Shown: positions 26,277 to 35,721, numbered from the stretch's first letter. The stretch is 64,000 nt of DNA from Oceaniovalibus guishaninsula JLT2003 (GCF_000299575.1 NZ_AMGO01000021.1:1-64000), one strand, 5' to 3'. The notes: generated by a model not told the origin, from the letters alone. Program-made: numbers and translations.

Positions 26277-27455
26277 TCAGATCGCGTCCAGCCCCCGCCG
26301 CAGATCGGCCAGCAGGTCGGCCGGATCCTCCAGCCCCACGGAAAGGCGCACCAGACCCGGCGCGATGCCGAGCTGGTCCTTGCGTTCGGGCGACAGGCGT
26401 TGATGCGTGGTCGTCGCGGGATGGGTAACGATGCTTTTCGCGTCGCCCAGGTTGTTCGAGATCAGCACGATCTCCAGCGCGTTCAGGAACCGGAACGCGG
26501 CCTCCTGCCCCCCGGCGATGTCCAGCGCCAGAACGGTGCCGGGCCCGGCCATCTGGTCGCCGACAAGCGCGTGTTGCGGGTGATCGGGCAGGCCCGGAAA
26601 GATCACGCGCACGCGCGGATCGTCCGACAGCGCGTCGGCCAGGGCCCGTGCGCCTTCGGCCTGCGCGCGCACACGCAGATCCAGCGTTTCCATCCCCTTC
26701 AGCATGATCCAGGCGGTGAAGGGCGACATCGCCCCGCCGGTGTGCTTCATGTAGGGTTCGACGACCTTGCGGATATGGTCGCGGCTGCCGAGGATGACGC
26801 CGCCCAGCGCGCGGCCCTGCCCGTCGATATGTTTGGTCGCGGAATAGACGACGAGATCGGCGCCCAGTTCGACCGCGCGCGAAAAGACCGGCGTGACGAA
26901 GACGTTATCGACGATCACCGTGGCGCCGACGCCGTGGGCCAGATCGGCCACGGCGCGCAGGTCGGCGATTTCCAGCGTGGGGTTCGAGATGGATTCGAGG
27001 AACACGGCACGCGTGTCGGGGCGCAGGGCGGCGCGCCACTGGTCCAGATCGGTGCCGTCCACGAACGTCACCTCGACCCCGTAGCGCGCCAGAACGTCCT
27101 CGAGGATATAAAGGCACGATCCGAACAGCGCCCGCGCGCTGACCACATGATCGCCCGCGCGCAGCATCGAGGCCAGCGCGCCGGTGACGGCCGCCATGCC
27201 GCTGGCGGTGGCGAAGGCGTCTTCGGTCCCTTCCAGCGACGCGATGCGGTCCTCGAACATCCGCACGGTGGGGTTGCCGTAGCGCGCATAGATGAATTCG
27301 TCTTCGCCCAGCGATTCGAACCGCTGCGCGGCATCTTCGGCGGTGTCGTAGACGAAGCCCTGGGTCAGGAAGATGGATTCGCTGACCTCGCCATAGCGGC
27401 TGCGGCGCGATCCGGTATGGACCATGCGCGTGCGCGGTTTCCAGTCGTCGTGCAT
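26277..27455 (-). CDS. metZ: O-succinylhomoserine sulfhydrylase
   Basis: The 392-residue PLP enzyme of the Cys/Met metabolism family should make homocysteine from O-succinylhomoserine and sulfide for methionine synthesis. PLP-binding Lys lies in SATKHIDGQGR (about 205). Other motifs: YARYGNPTVRMFEDRIASLE, VFLESISNPTLEI, VIVDNVF and NNLGDAKSIVTHPATTTHQ. I chose the ATG at 27455 (MHDDWKPRTRMVHTG), the usual family start, over the upstream ATG at 27476. MetZ and other family members are hard to tell apart by eye, but the pattern is closest to MetZ. Confidence 0.88.
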   Translation of the reverse strand: MHDDWKPRTRMVHTGSRRSRYGEVSESIFLTQGFVYDTAEDAAQRFESLGEDEFIYARYGNPTVRMFEDRIASLEGTEDAFATASGMAAVTGALASMLRAGDHVVSARALFGSCLYILEDVLARYGVEVTFVDGTDLDQWRAALRPDTRAVFLESISNPTLEIADLRAVADLAHGVGATVIVDNVFVTPVFSRAVELGADLVVYSATKHIDGQGRALGGVILGSRDHIRKVVEPYMKHTGGAMSPFTAWIMLKGMETLDLRVRAQAEGARALADALSDDPRVRVIFPGLPDHPQHALVGDQMAGPGTVLALDIAGGQEAAFRFLNALEIVLISNNLGDAKSIVTHPATTTHQRLSPERKDQLGIAPGLVRLSVGLEDPADLLADLRRGLDAI

Positions 27456-27583
27456 GGCGGTCCCCGCTTGGCGCATCGGCAGGGGCCGTCGATAGGGACC
27501 GGCGCGCGCGGCGTCAAGATCGCGGCGGTTAACCGGACATTCAGCTTTGGGTGCGATGCTGACAGCGCGGAAAGGAGGATGAC

Positions 27584-27919
27584 ATGCTTTATCGTGGACG
27601 GCGCTGGCCGGTGGATTTCACGCTGAAGCTGCGCGCGGGCGGGGCCGAGCGATTGGCGCGGGTGATCGACGTCAGCCCCGGCGGCATGGCGCTGACCACG
27701 GGGGGGCTGGACCCGGCGGTGGGCGACATGGTGGCGATCGAGCCCTCGACCGACTGGATCGCGGGCGAGGTGCGCTGGCGGCGCGGCGACCGGATCGGCC
27801 TGGCCTTTGCCGCGCCGCTGGACCGCGCGACGCTGAACCTGATCACCGGCGGCAAGGCGGGCGGCGGGGCCTATGGCGATCTGCGCGGAAGACGGCCGGA
27901 TCTGTCGGAAATGATGTAG
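27584..27919 (+). CDS. PilZ-like domain protein
   Basis: The 111-residue protein has the PilZ core: an Arg-rich start (MLYRGRRWPVDFTLKL), then VIDVSPGGMALTT, matching the D/NxSxxG motif, and a downstream strand EVRWRRGDRIGLAF. PilZ domains bind cyclic di-GMP via RxxxR and D/NxSxxG. Here the first arginine cluster is partial, so binding is uncertain. AAAGGAGG before the ATG is a strong ribosome site. It stands alone, converging on the septation-protein gene. Confidence 0.75.
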   Translation: MLYRGRRWPVDFTLKLRAGGAERLARVIDVSPGGMALTTGGLDPAVGDMVAIEPSTDWIAGEVRWRRGDRIGLAFAAPLDRATLNLITGGKAGGGAYGDLRGRRPDLSEMM

Positions 27920-27925
27920 CGCGCG

Positions 27926-28522
27926 CTATCCGTCATCCTCGCCATAGGTCTGGAACAGGCGGGCCTGCGCCATGAAGAAGGCGAACAGAAGAACGGGGAA
28001 CACGAAGGTTTCGATCGTCACCCAGGCGTCGTTGGACATGGTGCGCCAGATAACCTCGTTCGCCACGGCCAGCAGGGCGAACATCGCCGTCAGCCGCCGG
28101 GTCAGGATCATCCAGCCCTCGTCGCGCATCGGCAGCATCTCGGACATGACGAAGGCCAGATAGCTTTGACCGCGCCAGAGGCCGAAGCCCAGGATCGCAG
28201 CGAGAAGGCCGTAGACGATGGTGGTCTTCATCTTGAAGAAGCGTTCGTCGTTAAACCACACGGTCAGCCCGCCGAAGACGATGACCAGCACCGCCGTCAC
28301 GATCTGCATCCGGCTGAGCCGCCCGGTCAGCGCCCAGAGCGCGCCCATCGCCGCCAGCAGGATCGGCACGAAGATCGCCGCCGCGACAATGAAGCCGTCG
28401 TAGCTGCGCGCGCCGATGACGTATTCGGTATCGCGCAGTTGCAGGTAGACGACGAAGAACAGCAGCGGCGGCCCCAGTTCCAGCACCTGCTTGAGCACCC
28501 CGTTGATCTGTCGTTCGGCCAT
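27926..28522 (-). CDS. Inner membrane septation protein A (YciB/IspZ family)
   Basis: The 198-residue protein has about five membrane spans and the family features QVLELGPPLLFFVVY (about 11-25), VWFNDERFFKMKTTIVYGL near residues 86-104 and NEVIWRTMSNDAWVTIETF near 154-172. YciB is an inner-membrane protein linked to septum formation and envelope synthesis. ATG 28522 overlaps the upstream EamA stop as TGATG. It is translationally coupled to that gene. Confidence 0.92.
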   Translation of the reverse strand: MAERQINGVLKQVLELGPPLLFFVVYLQLRDTEYVIGARSYDGFIVAAAIFVPILLAAMGALWALTGRLSRMQIVTAVLVIVFGGLTVWFNDERFFKMKTTIVYGLLAAILGFGLWRGQSYLAFVMSEMLPMRDEGWMILTRRLTAMFALLAVANEVIWRTMSNDAWVTIETFVFPVLLFAFFMAQARLFQTYGEDDG

Positions 28523-29424
28523 CAGCCCGTCTCCACTATCACCGCCCCCGCCGCGATCAGCGCGATGAAGGCCAGCCGGCGGGGGCCGACCGTCTCGCCC
28601 AGCAGCAGCCAGCCCAGCGCGGCGGCGAAGACCGGCGACGTTTCGCGCAGGATCGCCGCTTCGCCCACCTTGTCGAGCCGCGTCGCCAGCATCACCGACC
28701 CGAAGCTGCCGAAGGCCACCAGCCCGCCGGTGATACCGCGCGCCGCCAGCGCCGGCCAGTCCACAATCGCGGCGACCGCGCGGCGGTGAAAGACCGCCAC
28801 CAGCGGCGCGAAGGTCAGCCCGTCGAGCATGAAGAACCAGGCCAGGAAGGTGAAGGGATCGGCCGCGGCCCGGATGCCATAGGCGTCCCACGTGGTGTAA
28901 AGCGCGACCAGAAGCCCCGTCAGCACCGCCAGCCCCATCGCGGCGGGAAGCGTGGCGCGGTCGGCGCGCAGATAGGCCAAGTTATAGGCGGCCAGCCCGA
29001 AGATGCCCGCCATCAGCACCGCGACGCCGGCCCATTGGACGGGGCTGAACGCCTCGGCGAAGACCAGCCAGGCGCCCAGCACGGCGAAAAGCGATCCGGT
29101 CCCGCGCACGACCGGATAGACGACGGTGAAGGCGCCCTTGGTATAGGCGAAGCCCATCGCCAGCTTGTAGGCGGCGTGAATCGCGACGGCGCCCGCGAAG
29201 ATCGGCCACAGATGCGGCGCGGGCCAGGGCACGACGACAAGCGCGAAGGGCGCGGCCATCAGGCCATAGCCGCCATCCATCGCCATGCGGCTGATGAAGG
29301 GATCGAAGCGGCCCTTCTGCAACGCGCCGAAGATCGCGTGCAGGAACGCCGCGACCAGCGCCAGGACCAGCGCCAGATCGTGCCCGGCCCGCGTCCCTTC
29401 GAGCGACAGAAGCCAGTCCGTCAT
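28522..29424 (-). CDS. EamA/DMT family transporter
   Basis: The 300-residue protein has two repeats of about five spans typical of drug/metabolite transporters, each with EamA patterns (VAAFLHAIFGALQKG; LRETSPVFAAALGWLLLGE). The substrate cannot be inferred. The ATG at 29424 gives MTDWLLSLEGTRAGHD, and earlier in-frame sequence is non-coding antisense to mgtC. It overlaps yciB by one base and is divergent from mgtC. Confidence 0.88.
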   Translation of the reverse strand: MTDWLLSLEGTRAGHDLALVLALVAAFLHAIFGALQKGRFDPFISRMAMDGGYGLMAAPFALVVVPWPAPHLWPIFAGAVAIHAAYKLAMGFAYTKGAFTVVYPVVRGTGSLFAVLGAWLVFAEAFSPVQWAGVAVLMAGIFGLAAYNLAYLRADRATLPAAMGLAVLTGLLVALYTTWDAYGIRAAADPFTFLAWFFMLDGLTFAPLVAVFHRRAVAAIVDWPALAARGITGGLVAFGSFGSVMLATRLDKVGEAAILRETSPVFAAALGWLLLGETVGPRRLAFIALIAAGAVIVETG

Positions 29425-29481
29425 GGCGCGGGGAACGGCGCGGCGGGCCTGCGGGTTGGGCCGTGGGGAAGGAACGGGGCG

Positions 29482-29976
29482 ATGGGCGACGCGCTGTATG
29501 ACGAGTTGCTGGGCGGCTTTTCGGTGGTGCCGGCGCAGGTGGCGGGCATCCGGCTGGTCGCGGCGATGGTGCTGGGCGGCATCATCGGGCTGGAACGCGA
29601 ACACAGTCGCAAGCCCGCGGGGTTGCGCACGCACATGCTGATCGCCATTGCGGCGTGCCTGTTCACCATCGTCGGCCAGCAACTGAGCGAGCTGCCCTTC
29701 GGCGACGTGGACCAGCGCCGCATCGACCCGCTGCGCCTGATCGAGGCGGTGACGGCGGGCGTCGCGTTTTTGGCGGCGGGGATCATCTTTACCTCGGGCG
29801 GAAAGGTGCAGAACATCACCACCGGCGCGTCGATGTGGATGGCGGGCGCGGTGGGGCTGGCCTGCGGCGCGGGCCAGACGCTGCTGGCGGTGCTGGCGAC
29901 GGTGATCGTGGTGACGATCATCGCGGTGCTGGGCGCGATCGAGCGGCGGATCTTCGACACCGAAGACCGCCCCTAG
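29482..29976 (+). CDS. MgtC/SapB family membrane protein
   Basis: The 164-residue protein has the MgtC signature LVAAMVLGGIIGLEREHSRK near residues 25-44, RTHMLIAIAACLF, and four to five spans. MgtC proteins inhibit F-type ATP synthase in some pathogens and help growth in low magnesium; SapB-type relatives are widespread in non-pathogens. The C-terminal domain is short. ATG 29482 follows GGGGAAGGAA. It is divergent from the EamA gene. Confidence 0.88.
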   Translation: MGDALYDELLGGFSVVPAQVAGIRLVAAMVLGGIIGLEREHSRKPAGLRTHMLIAIAACLFTIVGQQLSELPFGDVDQRRIDPLRLIEAVTAGVAFLAAGIIFTSGGKVQNITTGASMWMAGAVGLACGAGQTLLAVLATVIVVTIIAVLGAIERRIFDTEDRP

Positions 29977-30009
29977 ACAACGCCCGGTTCCTTGCGATCG
30001 CGCGGATCG

Positions 30010-30384
30010 CTATTTGTCGTTCCGCGCAAGCCAGTCCCGAAGGAAGGCGATTTCGGCCTCCTGCGCTTCGATCACGTCCTGCGCCAGCTTGCGCAGGTCG
30101 GGATCCGCACCGTGTTCCAGGACGACCTGCGCCATGTCGATGGCGCCCTGGTGATGCGGGATCATCGCGCGAGCGAAGTCGATGTCGGGATCGCCCGTGG
30201 GGTCGATCGCCATCGCCTGCGACATGGTGGCATGGGCGGCCGCCGCGGCCTCGGCGGCGACGGCCGTGCCCATTTCGCCATGCGCGTCGTGCGGCGCGGT
30301 GGCCTCGTGACTGTCGGCCAAAGCGGGCGCGATTGCGCCGGTCAGCAGCAGCAAGGCCGTCGCGGCGGTTCGGATCGGGGGCAT
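30010..30384 (-). CDS. Secreted DUF305 protein
   Basis: The 124-residue protein has a signal peptide (MPPIRTAATALLLLTGAIAP, cleavage after ALA), a His/Ala-rich linker, then a helical DUF305 domain with the hallmark AMIPHHQGAIDMAQVVLEHG (about 74-93). DUF305 proteins are ferritin-like helical bundles, some tied to copper handling; His and Met residues here fit a metal role. I chose ATG 30384 because GGAG lies 6 bases before it; ATGs at 30390 and 30396 are alternatives. Confidence 0.85.
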   Translation of the reverse strand: MPPIRTAATALLLLTGAIAPALADSHEATAPHDAHGEMGTAVAAEAAAAAHATMSQAMAIDPTGDPDIDFARAMIPHHQGAIDMAQVVLEHGADPDLRKLAQDVIEAQEAEIAFLRDWLARNDK

Positions 30385-30462
30385 TGTCATCTCCATTCTG
30401 CAATCCGGGCAGCAAGACCCGTCCGATAGCGGGTTACAACCCCGGCGGCGTCGCCGACGCGG

Positions 30463-31506
30463 TCAATCGTCAATGCCGACCAGCGCCGTGGCGAAATCCT
30501 GCGGGTCGAAGGGGGCCAGATCGTCGATCTGTTCGCCCACGCCGATGGCGTGGATGGGCAGGCCGAAGCGGTCGGCCAGCGCGACCAGCACGCCGCCGCG
30601 CGCGGTGCCGTCCAGCTTGGTCATCACCAGCCCGGTGACATCGGCCAGCTTCTGGAACGTCTCGACCTGGCTGAGCGCGTTCTGGCCGGTCGTGGCGTCG
30701 AGCACCAGAATGGTGTTGTGCGGCGCGGTCGCGTCCTTCTTGCGAATGACGCGGACGATCTTGGCCAGCTCCTCCATCAGGTCGGTGCGGTTCTGTAGGC
30801 GCCCGGCGGTGTCGATCAGCAGCAGGTCGGCGCCCTCGGCCTCGGCCCGCGTCATCGCGTCGAAGGCGAGGCTGGCGGGGTCCGATCCCTGCGGCGCGGT
30901 CATCACCGGCACGCCCGCGCGGTCGCCCCAGATCTGCAACTGTTCCACCGCCGCCGCGCGAAACGTGTCGCCGGCCGCGATGACCACGGACTTGCCCGCC
31001 GCGCGGAACTGCGACGCCAGCTTGCCGATGGTGGTGGTCTTGCCCGATCCGTTGACGCCCACCACCAGCACGACCTGCGGGCGGCGCGGATAAAGCGGCA
31101 TGGGGCGGGCCACCGGCTCCATGATGCGGGCGACCTCGGCGGACAGAAGCGCCTTGATCTCGGGCACGGACAGACGGCGGCCAAGGCGGCCTTCGGCCAT
31201 GTTGGCGGTCACGCGGGCGGCGGTCTCGACCCCCATATCGGCCTGGATCAGCAGATCCTCCAGCTCCTCCAGCATGGCGTCGTCGAGGGCGCGGCGCGCG
31301 ACGGGCGGCTGGGCCGTGCCGAACATGCGGCCCATCAGGCCGGGTTTCGCCGAAGGCTCGGGCGCGGGCGGCGGGGCGGCGTCGGCGGGGGGCGAGGCGG
31401 GCGGCTGTTCTGGCGGGGCGGCATCCTCGACGATGGCGTCCAGCCCTTCGTCGATCTTCGACGAGGACTTGAACAGGCGCGACTTGAGCTTGTTGAGAAA
31501 CGACAT
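30463..31506 (-). CDS. ftsY: Signal recognition particle receptor FtsY
   Basis: The 347-residue GTPase is the SRP receptor that docks ribosome-nascent-chain complexes at the membrane. After a short basic start (MSFLNKLKSRLFKS) comes an acidic, Pro/Ala-rich linker of about 50 residues, then the N domain and G domain: GVNGSGKTTTIGKLA (G1), DTAGRLQNRTDLMEEL (G3) and TKLDGTARGG (G4). The A domain is short, as in many alphaproteobacteria. ATG 31506 gives the normal start and has AAGGGG upstream. Confidence 0.95.
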   Translation of the reverse strand: MSFLNKLKSRLFKSSSKIDEGLDAIVEDAAPPEQPPASPPADAAPPPAPEPSAKPGLMGRMFGTAQPPVARRALDDAMLEELEDLLIQADMGVETAARVTANMAEGRLGRRLSVPEIKALLSAEVARIMEPVARPMPLYPRRPQVVLVVGVNGSGKTTTIGKLASQFRAAGKSVVIAAGDTFRAAAVEQLQIWGDRAGVPVMTAPQGSDPASLAFDAMTRAEAEGADLLLIDTAGRLQNRTDLMEELAKIVRVIRKKDATAPHNTILVLDATTGQNALSQVETFQKLADVTGLVMTKLDGTARGGVLVALADRFGLPIHAIGVGEQIDDLAPFDPQDFATALVGIDD

Positions 31507-31620
31507 GGACGGCCCCCTTCGGGCGATCACCTAGCCGTTCGGCGGCGGGTTGCAAAGCGGGGTCGGGCGGGATCGCGGCGCGGGCTGGTCCCGGCGAGCG
31601 CGGCATGGCATTGTGCGACG

Positions 31621-32022
31621 ATGATCCGCACCGCCCTTCTGGCCGCCGCCCTGCTGATGCCGGGCCATGCCGCCCCCGCCGAAACCCCGCTGGACGCGGC
31701 CGGGTTCGAGGCGCGCGTGACCGGCAAGACGATGTTCTATTCGTCCGCCGGCGTTCCCTATGGAATCGAGCAGTATCTGCCGGGCCGACGGGTGCGCTGG
31801 TCGTTTCTGGGCGACGAATGCAAGGACGGCATCTGGTACGAGAGCGATGGCCTGATCTGCTTCGAATACGAGGACGGGACCGGGCCGCAATGCTGGCAGT
31901 TCTTCGCCGAGACCGACGGCCTGCGCGCGCGGTTCGCGGGCGACGCGCCCGGCGACGACCTTTATCAGACGCACGAAACGGACGAACCGATGCAATGCCT
32001 CGGCCCGCGCATCGGGGTCTGA
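31621..32022 (+). CDS. Small secreted protein of unknown function
   Basis: The 133-residue protein has a signal peptide (MIRTALLAAALLMPGHAAPA) and a mature part with three well-spaced cysteines in DECKDGIWYE, GLICFEYED and PQCWQFF, plus a fourth near the end in MQCLGPR. This suggests two disulfides. The region KTMFYSSAGVPYGIEQYLPG and WYESDGLICFEYEDG looks like a beta-rich domain. I do not recognise the family. It sits alone between ftsY (divergent) and xseA (convergent, 4 bases away). Confidence 0.72.
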   Translation: MIRTALLAAALLMPGHAAPAETPLDAAGFEARVTGKTMFYSSAGVPYGIEQYLPGRRVRWSFLGDECKDGIWYESDGLICFEYEDGTGPQCWQFFAETDGLRARFAGDAPGDDLYQTHETDEPMQCLGPRIGV

Positions 32023-32026
32023 CGGG

Positions 32027-33568
32027 TCACAGCAGCGTGCCCTGATCGGGCGGCGGGGGGGTCTGCTTGCGGCGGCGGCGCGCGCCGGGCGTCATGCGGC
32101 CGTCGCGGAACTGGATTTCCAGCGGGGCAGCGGCGGCTTCGGCGGCGGCGCGGGTGGTGACGACCGCATCGCCCGCGCGCACGACGGCATAGCCGCGTTG
32201 CAGCGTCGCCTCGTATCCCAGCGACAGGCGCAGGCGGTCCAGCGCCTCGAGCTGCCGGCCGCCGCGTTCCAGACGCGCGGATTGCGCCGCCGCCAAGCGC
32301 GCGACCTGCCGCGAAAGGGTGTCGCGGTGGCGCGCGATGTCGCGCCGCAGGGCGTCGGGGCGCAGGCGGTCCGACCGTTCGGCCAGGCGGGCGGCGCGCA
32401 GATCGAGCGCGCGGCGCAGGCCGGGGGCCAGACGCGCGCCCAGCCCGGCGGCGGTGCGGTCGCAGGCCACCAGCCGCTGCATCAGGCCCGAGGGGCGCAG
32501 ATGGGCGCTGCGTTCGGCCAGACGCGCGCGGCGCGCCGCCTGTCCCGCCGCCAGCGCGGCATCCAGCCGCCGTTCCGCCAGATCGAGCCGCTGGCGTCCC
32601 TGCGCGGTCAGCGTGTCGGCGCGCGGCAGGGCGCGGGACAGGTCGCGCAGGCGGTCGCGGCGGCGCGCCACCCCCTGCCCCAGCGCGCGGGTCAGCCGCG
32701 CCCCCAGCGCGTCGGTCTGCGCCACCAGATCCAGCCGCACCGGCACCGCCATCTCGGCGGCGGCGCTGGGCGTCGGCGCGCGCCTGTCGGCGGCGTGATC
32801 CAGCAGCGACGTGTCGGTTTCGTGGCCCACGGCGGAAATCAGCGGAATGGTGCCCGCGAAGGCCGCGCGCACGACGATTTCCTCGTTGAAGCCCCACAGA
32901 TCCTCGACCGACCCGCCGCCGCGCGCGACGATCAGCAGGTCGGGCCGCGGGATGGGGCCGTCGGGCGGCAGGGCGTTGAACCCGGCGATGGCGGCGGCCA
33001 CTTCGGGCGCGCAGGCGCGGCCCTGCACGGCGACGGGCCAGACCAGCACGCGCGACGGAAAGCGGTCGCGCAGGCGGTGCAGGATGTCGCGGATGACGGC
33101 CCCCGTGGGCGACGTGACCACGCCGATCACGCGCGGCAGGAACGGCAGCGGGCGCTTGGCGGCGGGATCGAACAGCCCCTCGGCCTGAAACTGGGCGCGG
33201 CGCTTTTCCAGCATCGCCATCAGCGCGCCGACGCCCGCCGGACGCAGGCCGTCCACGTTCATCTGGTATTTCGACTGGCTGCCGAAGGTGGTCAGGCGGC
33301 CGGTGACGACGACCTCGGCGCCTTCCTCGGGCATGGCGGTCAGCGCGGCGACCTGGCCCTTCCATGCGACGCAGGCCAGCAGGTTGCGGTCGTCCTTGAC
33401 GTCGAAGTAAAGGTGGCCCGAGCGCGCATGCGACACGCGCCCCACTTCGCCGCGCACGCGGACGCGGCCGAATTCGCCCTCGATCACGCGTTTGACGGCG
33501 CCCGAGATTTCCGAAACGGTGAATTCGGGCGCGTTCTGGCCCGGCGCGGGATCGTCGATGAGGTCCAT
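32027..33568 (-). CDS. xseA: Exodeoxyribonuclease VII, large subunit
   Basis: The 513-residue protein has an N-terminal OB fold (about 15-110, HARSGHLYFDVKDDRN), the catalytic domain with GVVTSPTGAVIRDILHRL, IVARGGGSVEDLWGFNEE and SAVGHETDTSLLDHAADRRA, then a long Arg/Ala-rich coiled-coil. With XseB it degrades single-stranded DNA. The coiled-coil is rich in Ala/Arg, and the tail is basic (ARRRRKQTPPPP). ATG 33568 gives the usual start. xseB is not in this window. Confidence 0.94.
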   Translation of the reverse strand: MDLIDDPAPGQNAPEFTVSEISGAVKRVIEGEFGRVRVRGEVGRVSHARSGHLYFDVKDDRNLLACVAWKGQVAALTAMPEEGAEVVVTGRLTTFGSQSKYQMNVDGLRPAGVGALMAMLEKRRAQFQAEGLFDPAAKRPLPFLPRVIGVVTSPTGAVIRDILHRLRDRFPSRVLVWPVAVQGRACAPEVAAAIAGFNALPPDGPIPRPDLLIVARGGGSVEDLWGFNEEIVVRAAFAGTIPLISAVGHETDTSLLDHAADRRAPTPSAAAEMAVPVRLDLVAQTDALGARLTRALGQGVARRRDRLRDLSRALPRADTLTAQGRQRLDLAERRLDAALAAGQAARRARLAERSAHLRPSGLMQRLVACDRTAAGLGARLAPGLRRALDLRAARLAERSDRLRPDALRRDIARHRDTLSRQVARLAAAQSARLERGGRQLEALDRLRLSLGYEATLQRGYAVVRAGDAVVTTRAAAEAAAAPLEIQFRDGRMTPGARRRRKQTPPPPDQGTLL

Positions 33569-33647
33569 GCGTTGCAGGATACCGCGCGGCGCGAAAGGTG
33601 CAACGCCGCGCGCTTGCCCGGCCCGGCGCCAGCCGGTATCGGGGCGC

Positions 33648-34922
33648 ATGAACATCCTGATCCTGGGCGGCGGCGGGCGCGAACATGCGCTGGCCTGGGC
33701 CGCGTTGCAGAACCCCAAATGCGACCGGCTGATCGTGGCGCCGGGCAATGCGGGCACCGCCGCCATCGCGGAAAACGTGCGGCTCGACATGGCCGATCCG
33801 GTGGCGGTGGTGAACTTCTGCGCGGAGACGGCGGTGGATTTCGTGGTGATCGGCCCCGAGGGCCCGCTGGAGGCGGGGGTGGCCGACGCGCTGCGGCAGG
33901 CGGGGGTGCTGGTGCTGGGGCCGGACCGGGCGGCGGCGCGGCTGGAGACGTCGAAGGCGTTCACCAAGGAAATCTGCGATGCGGTCGGTGCGCCCACGGC
34001 CCGCTGGGCGCGGTTCGACGATGCCGAAGCGGCGCGCGCGCATGTGCGGGCATCGGGCGCGCCGCTGGTCGTCAAGGCGGACGGGCTGGCGGCGGGCAAG
34101 GGCGTGGTCGTGGCCGCCAGCGTGGACGAGGCGCTGGCGGCGGTGGACGACATGCTGGGCGGACGCTTCGGCGCGGCGGGCGCGTCGGTGGTCATCGAGG
34201 AGATGCTGGAGGGCGAGGAGGCGTCGTTCTTCGTGCTGGTGGACGGCACCGACATCCTGCCCATCGGCACCGCGCAGGATCACAAGCGCATCGGCGAGGG
34301 CGATACCGGCCCCAACACGGGCGGCATGGGCGCCTATTCGCCCGCGCCGGTGCTGACCGACGCGGTGGCGGCGCGCGCGATCGACACCATCGTGCGGCCC
34401 TGCATGGCCGAGATGGCGCGCCGCGGCACGCCCTATCGCGGGGTGCTTTATGTCGGGCTGATGATCGCGGACGGCGCGCCGCGCCTGATCGAGTTCAACG
34501 CGCGGTTCGGCGACCCCGAGGCGCAGGTGCTGATGATGCGGCTGGGCGCGCAGGCGCTGGACCTGATGCTGGCCTGCGCCGAGGGGCGGCTGCACGGCGC
34601 GCGCGTCAACTGGGCCGACGATCATGCGATCTGCGTGGTGATGGCGGCGCGCGGCTATCCGGGCGATCATGCGGCGGGCGAGGCCATCGGCGGGCTGGCG
34701 GGGCTGGGCGGCACGTCGTCGGAAATGGTGTTTCATGCCGGCACGGCGTTGCGCGACGGACGCGTGGTGTCGGCAGGCGGCCGGGTGCTGGGGGTGTCGG
34801 CGCGAGGCGGCGACCTGTCGGCGGCGGCGGCGCGGGCCTATGCGATGTGCGACGCGGTGGACTGGCCGGGCGGCGTTTTCCGCCGCGATATCGGCTGGCG
34901 GGCGATGGCGGGCCGGGGCTGA
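33648..34922 (+). CDS. purD: Phosphoribosylamine--glycine ligase
   Basis: The 424-residue ATP-grasp enzyme makes glycinamide ribonucleotide in purine synthesis. Motifs: MNILILGGGGREHALAWA at the start, PLVVKADGLAAGKGVVVA, GEEASFFVLVDG, GPNTGGMGAYSPAPVL and EFNARFGDPEAQ. All are intact. The ATG at 33648 is the usual family start; the longer frame is spurious. It is divergent from xseA with 79 bases between. Confidence 0.96.
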   Translation: MNILILGGGGREHALAWAALQNPKCDRLIVAPGNAGTAAIAENVRLDMADPVAVVNFCAETAVDFVVIGPEGPLEAGVADALRQAGVLVLGPDRAAARLETSKAFTKEICDAVGAPTARWARFDDAEAARAHVRASGAPLVVKADGLAAGKGVVVAASVDEALAAVDDMLGGRFGAAGASVVIEEMLEGEEASFFVLVDGTDILPIGTAQDHKRIGEGDTGPNTGGMGAYSPAPVLTDAVAARAIDTIVRPCMAEMARRGTPYRGVLYVGLMIADGAPRLIEFNARFGDPEAQVLMMRLGAQALDLMLACAEGRLHGARVNWADDHAICVVMAARGYPGDHAAGEAIGGLAGLGGTSSEMVFHAGTALRDGRVVSAGGRVLGVSARGGDLSAAAARAYAMCDAVDWPGGVFRRDIGWRAMAGRG

Positions 34923-34931
34923 CGCGGCCCG

Positions 34932-35720
34932 TCAGCGGTTGCGCGCGATCCATTGGGTCGCGAAATCCACCAGATCGCGCAGGCCGAACCCCCTGATCGT
35001 CCCGTCGCCCAAGGGGGCCGCGCGGACCTGCCCCGTCGCCTCGAACGCGGCGCCGATGCGGGCGAAGTCGCTGTCGTCGAAGACGATGGATCGGCAGCGC
35101 ACCTCGCGCCGCCCGTCCGCGTCGCGCATCCAGCTTGTGTCTTCCTCGACCCGCTTGCCGGGCCAGTCGGCGCGCGTCTCGGCAAGGTGCAGGGCGGTGC
35201 ACTTGTCATAGCCGACGCCTGCCAGCAGGATCCGCGCATCGGCCCGCCATGCGGCGCCCAGCGGGCTTGCATCGCCATGCACATCGTCGAAATCGTGGGT
35301 TCGCGTCAGCGCGGCGGCGCGCGCGCCGATGGCGGCCCAGGATCGGGTCGGATGAATGCTGCGGCGGGCGCCGGGCCAGGTGCGCACGGCCTCGGCGGTG
35401 GTTCCCATGCCGATGCTGGGCGTCGTCGCCGGATCGAAGCCCGGCAGCGCGGCGCGCAGGTCGGGCCATGCTTCGGGCGGCAGGCCATGCACGCCGCGCG
35501 CCGGGTCGAGGTTCAGCCAGGTCTGCGCGGGCACCATCACCGTCCCGCCGGGCGCGACATGGCCCAGCAGCGCGCGCACCAGACTTTCCGCGCCGCCCGC
35601 GACATGACCCAGACGCGACAGCGCGGCGTGGACGATCACCGTGTCGCCCGGCCCGATCCCGACCTCGCCTAACGCGGCGGCGATCAGCGTGGGCGACACG
35701 ATGGCGGGATGGCGCGCCAT
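34932..35720 (-). CDS. AAC(3)-family acetyltransferase
   Basis: The 262-residue protein has the antibiotic N-acetyltransferase (AAC(3)) fold with VIVHAALSRLGHVAGGAESL near the start, GTVMVPAQTW, and GVGYDKCTALHLAE near residue 176. Conserved His in the last motif fits the family. Many chromosomal members acetylate unknown amines rather than aminoglycosides, so resistance should not be assumed. ATG 35720 is chosen; the next gene's stop lies just 1 base away. It is convergent with purD. Confidence 0.82.
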   Translation of the reverse strand: MARHPAIVSPTLIAAALGEVGIGPGDTVIVHAALSRLGHVAGGAESLVRALLGHVAPGGTVMVPAQTWLNLDPARGVHGLPPEAWPDLRAALPGFDPATTPSIGMGTTAEAVRTWPGARRSIHPTRSWAAIGARAAALTRTHDFDDVHGDASPLGAAWRADARILLAGVGYDKCTALHLAETRADWPGKRVEEDTSWMRDADGRREVRCRSIVFDDSDFARIGAAFEATGQVRAAPLGDGTIRGFGLRDLVDFATQWIARNR

Positions 35721-35721
35721 G

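Noticed and set aside
29432-29457. GGAAC and GGTT before mgtC as an EcfG promoter
   Set aside because: The -10 is GGTT rather than CGTT and the spacing is 17; the match is weak compared with the csbD promoter and could be chance.
34932-35720. AAC(3)-like gene as an aminoglycoside resistance determinant
   Set aside because: It sits in a housekeeping-like operon with a ferredoxin and an FG-GAP protein, with no mobile element. Many AAC(3)-fold proteins have other roles.
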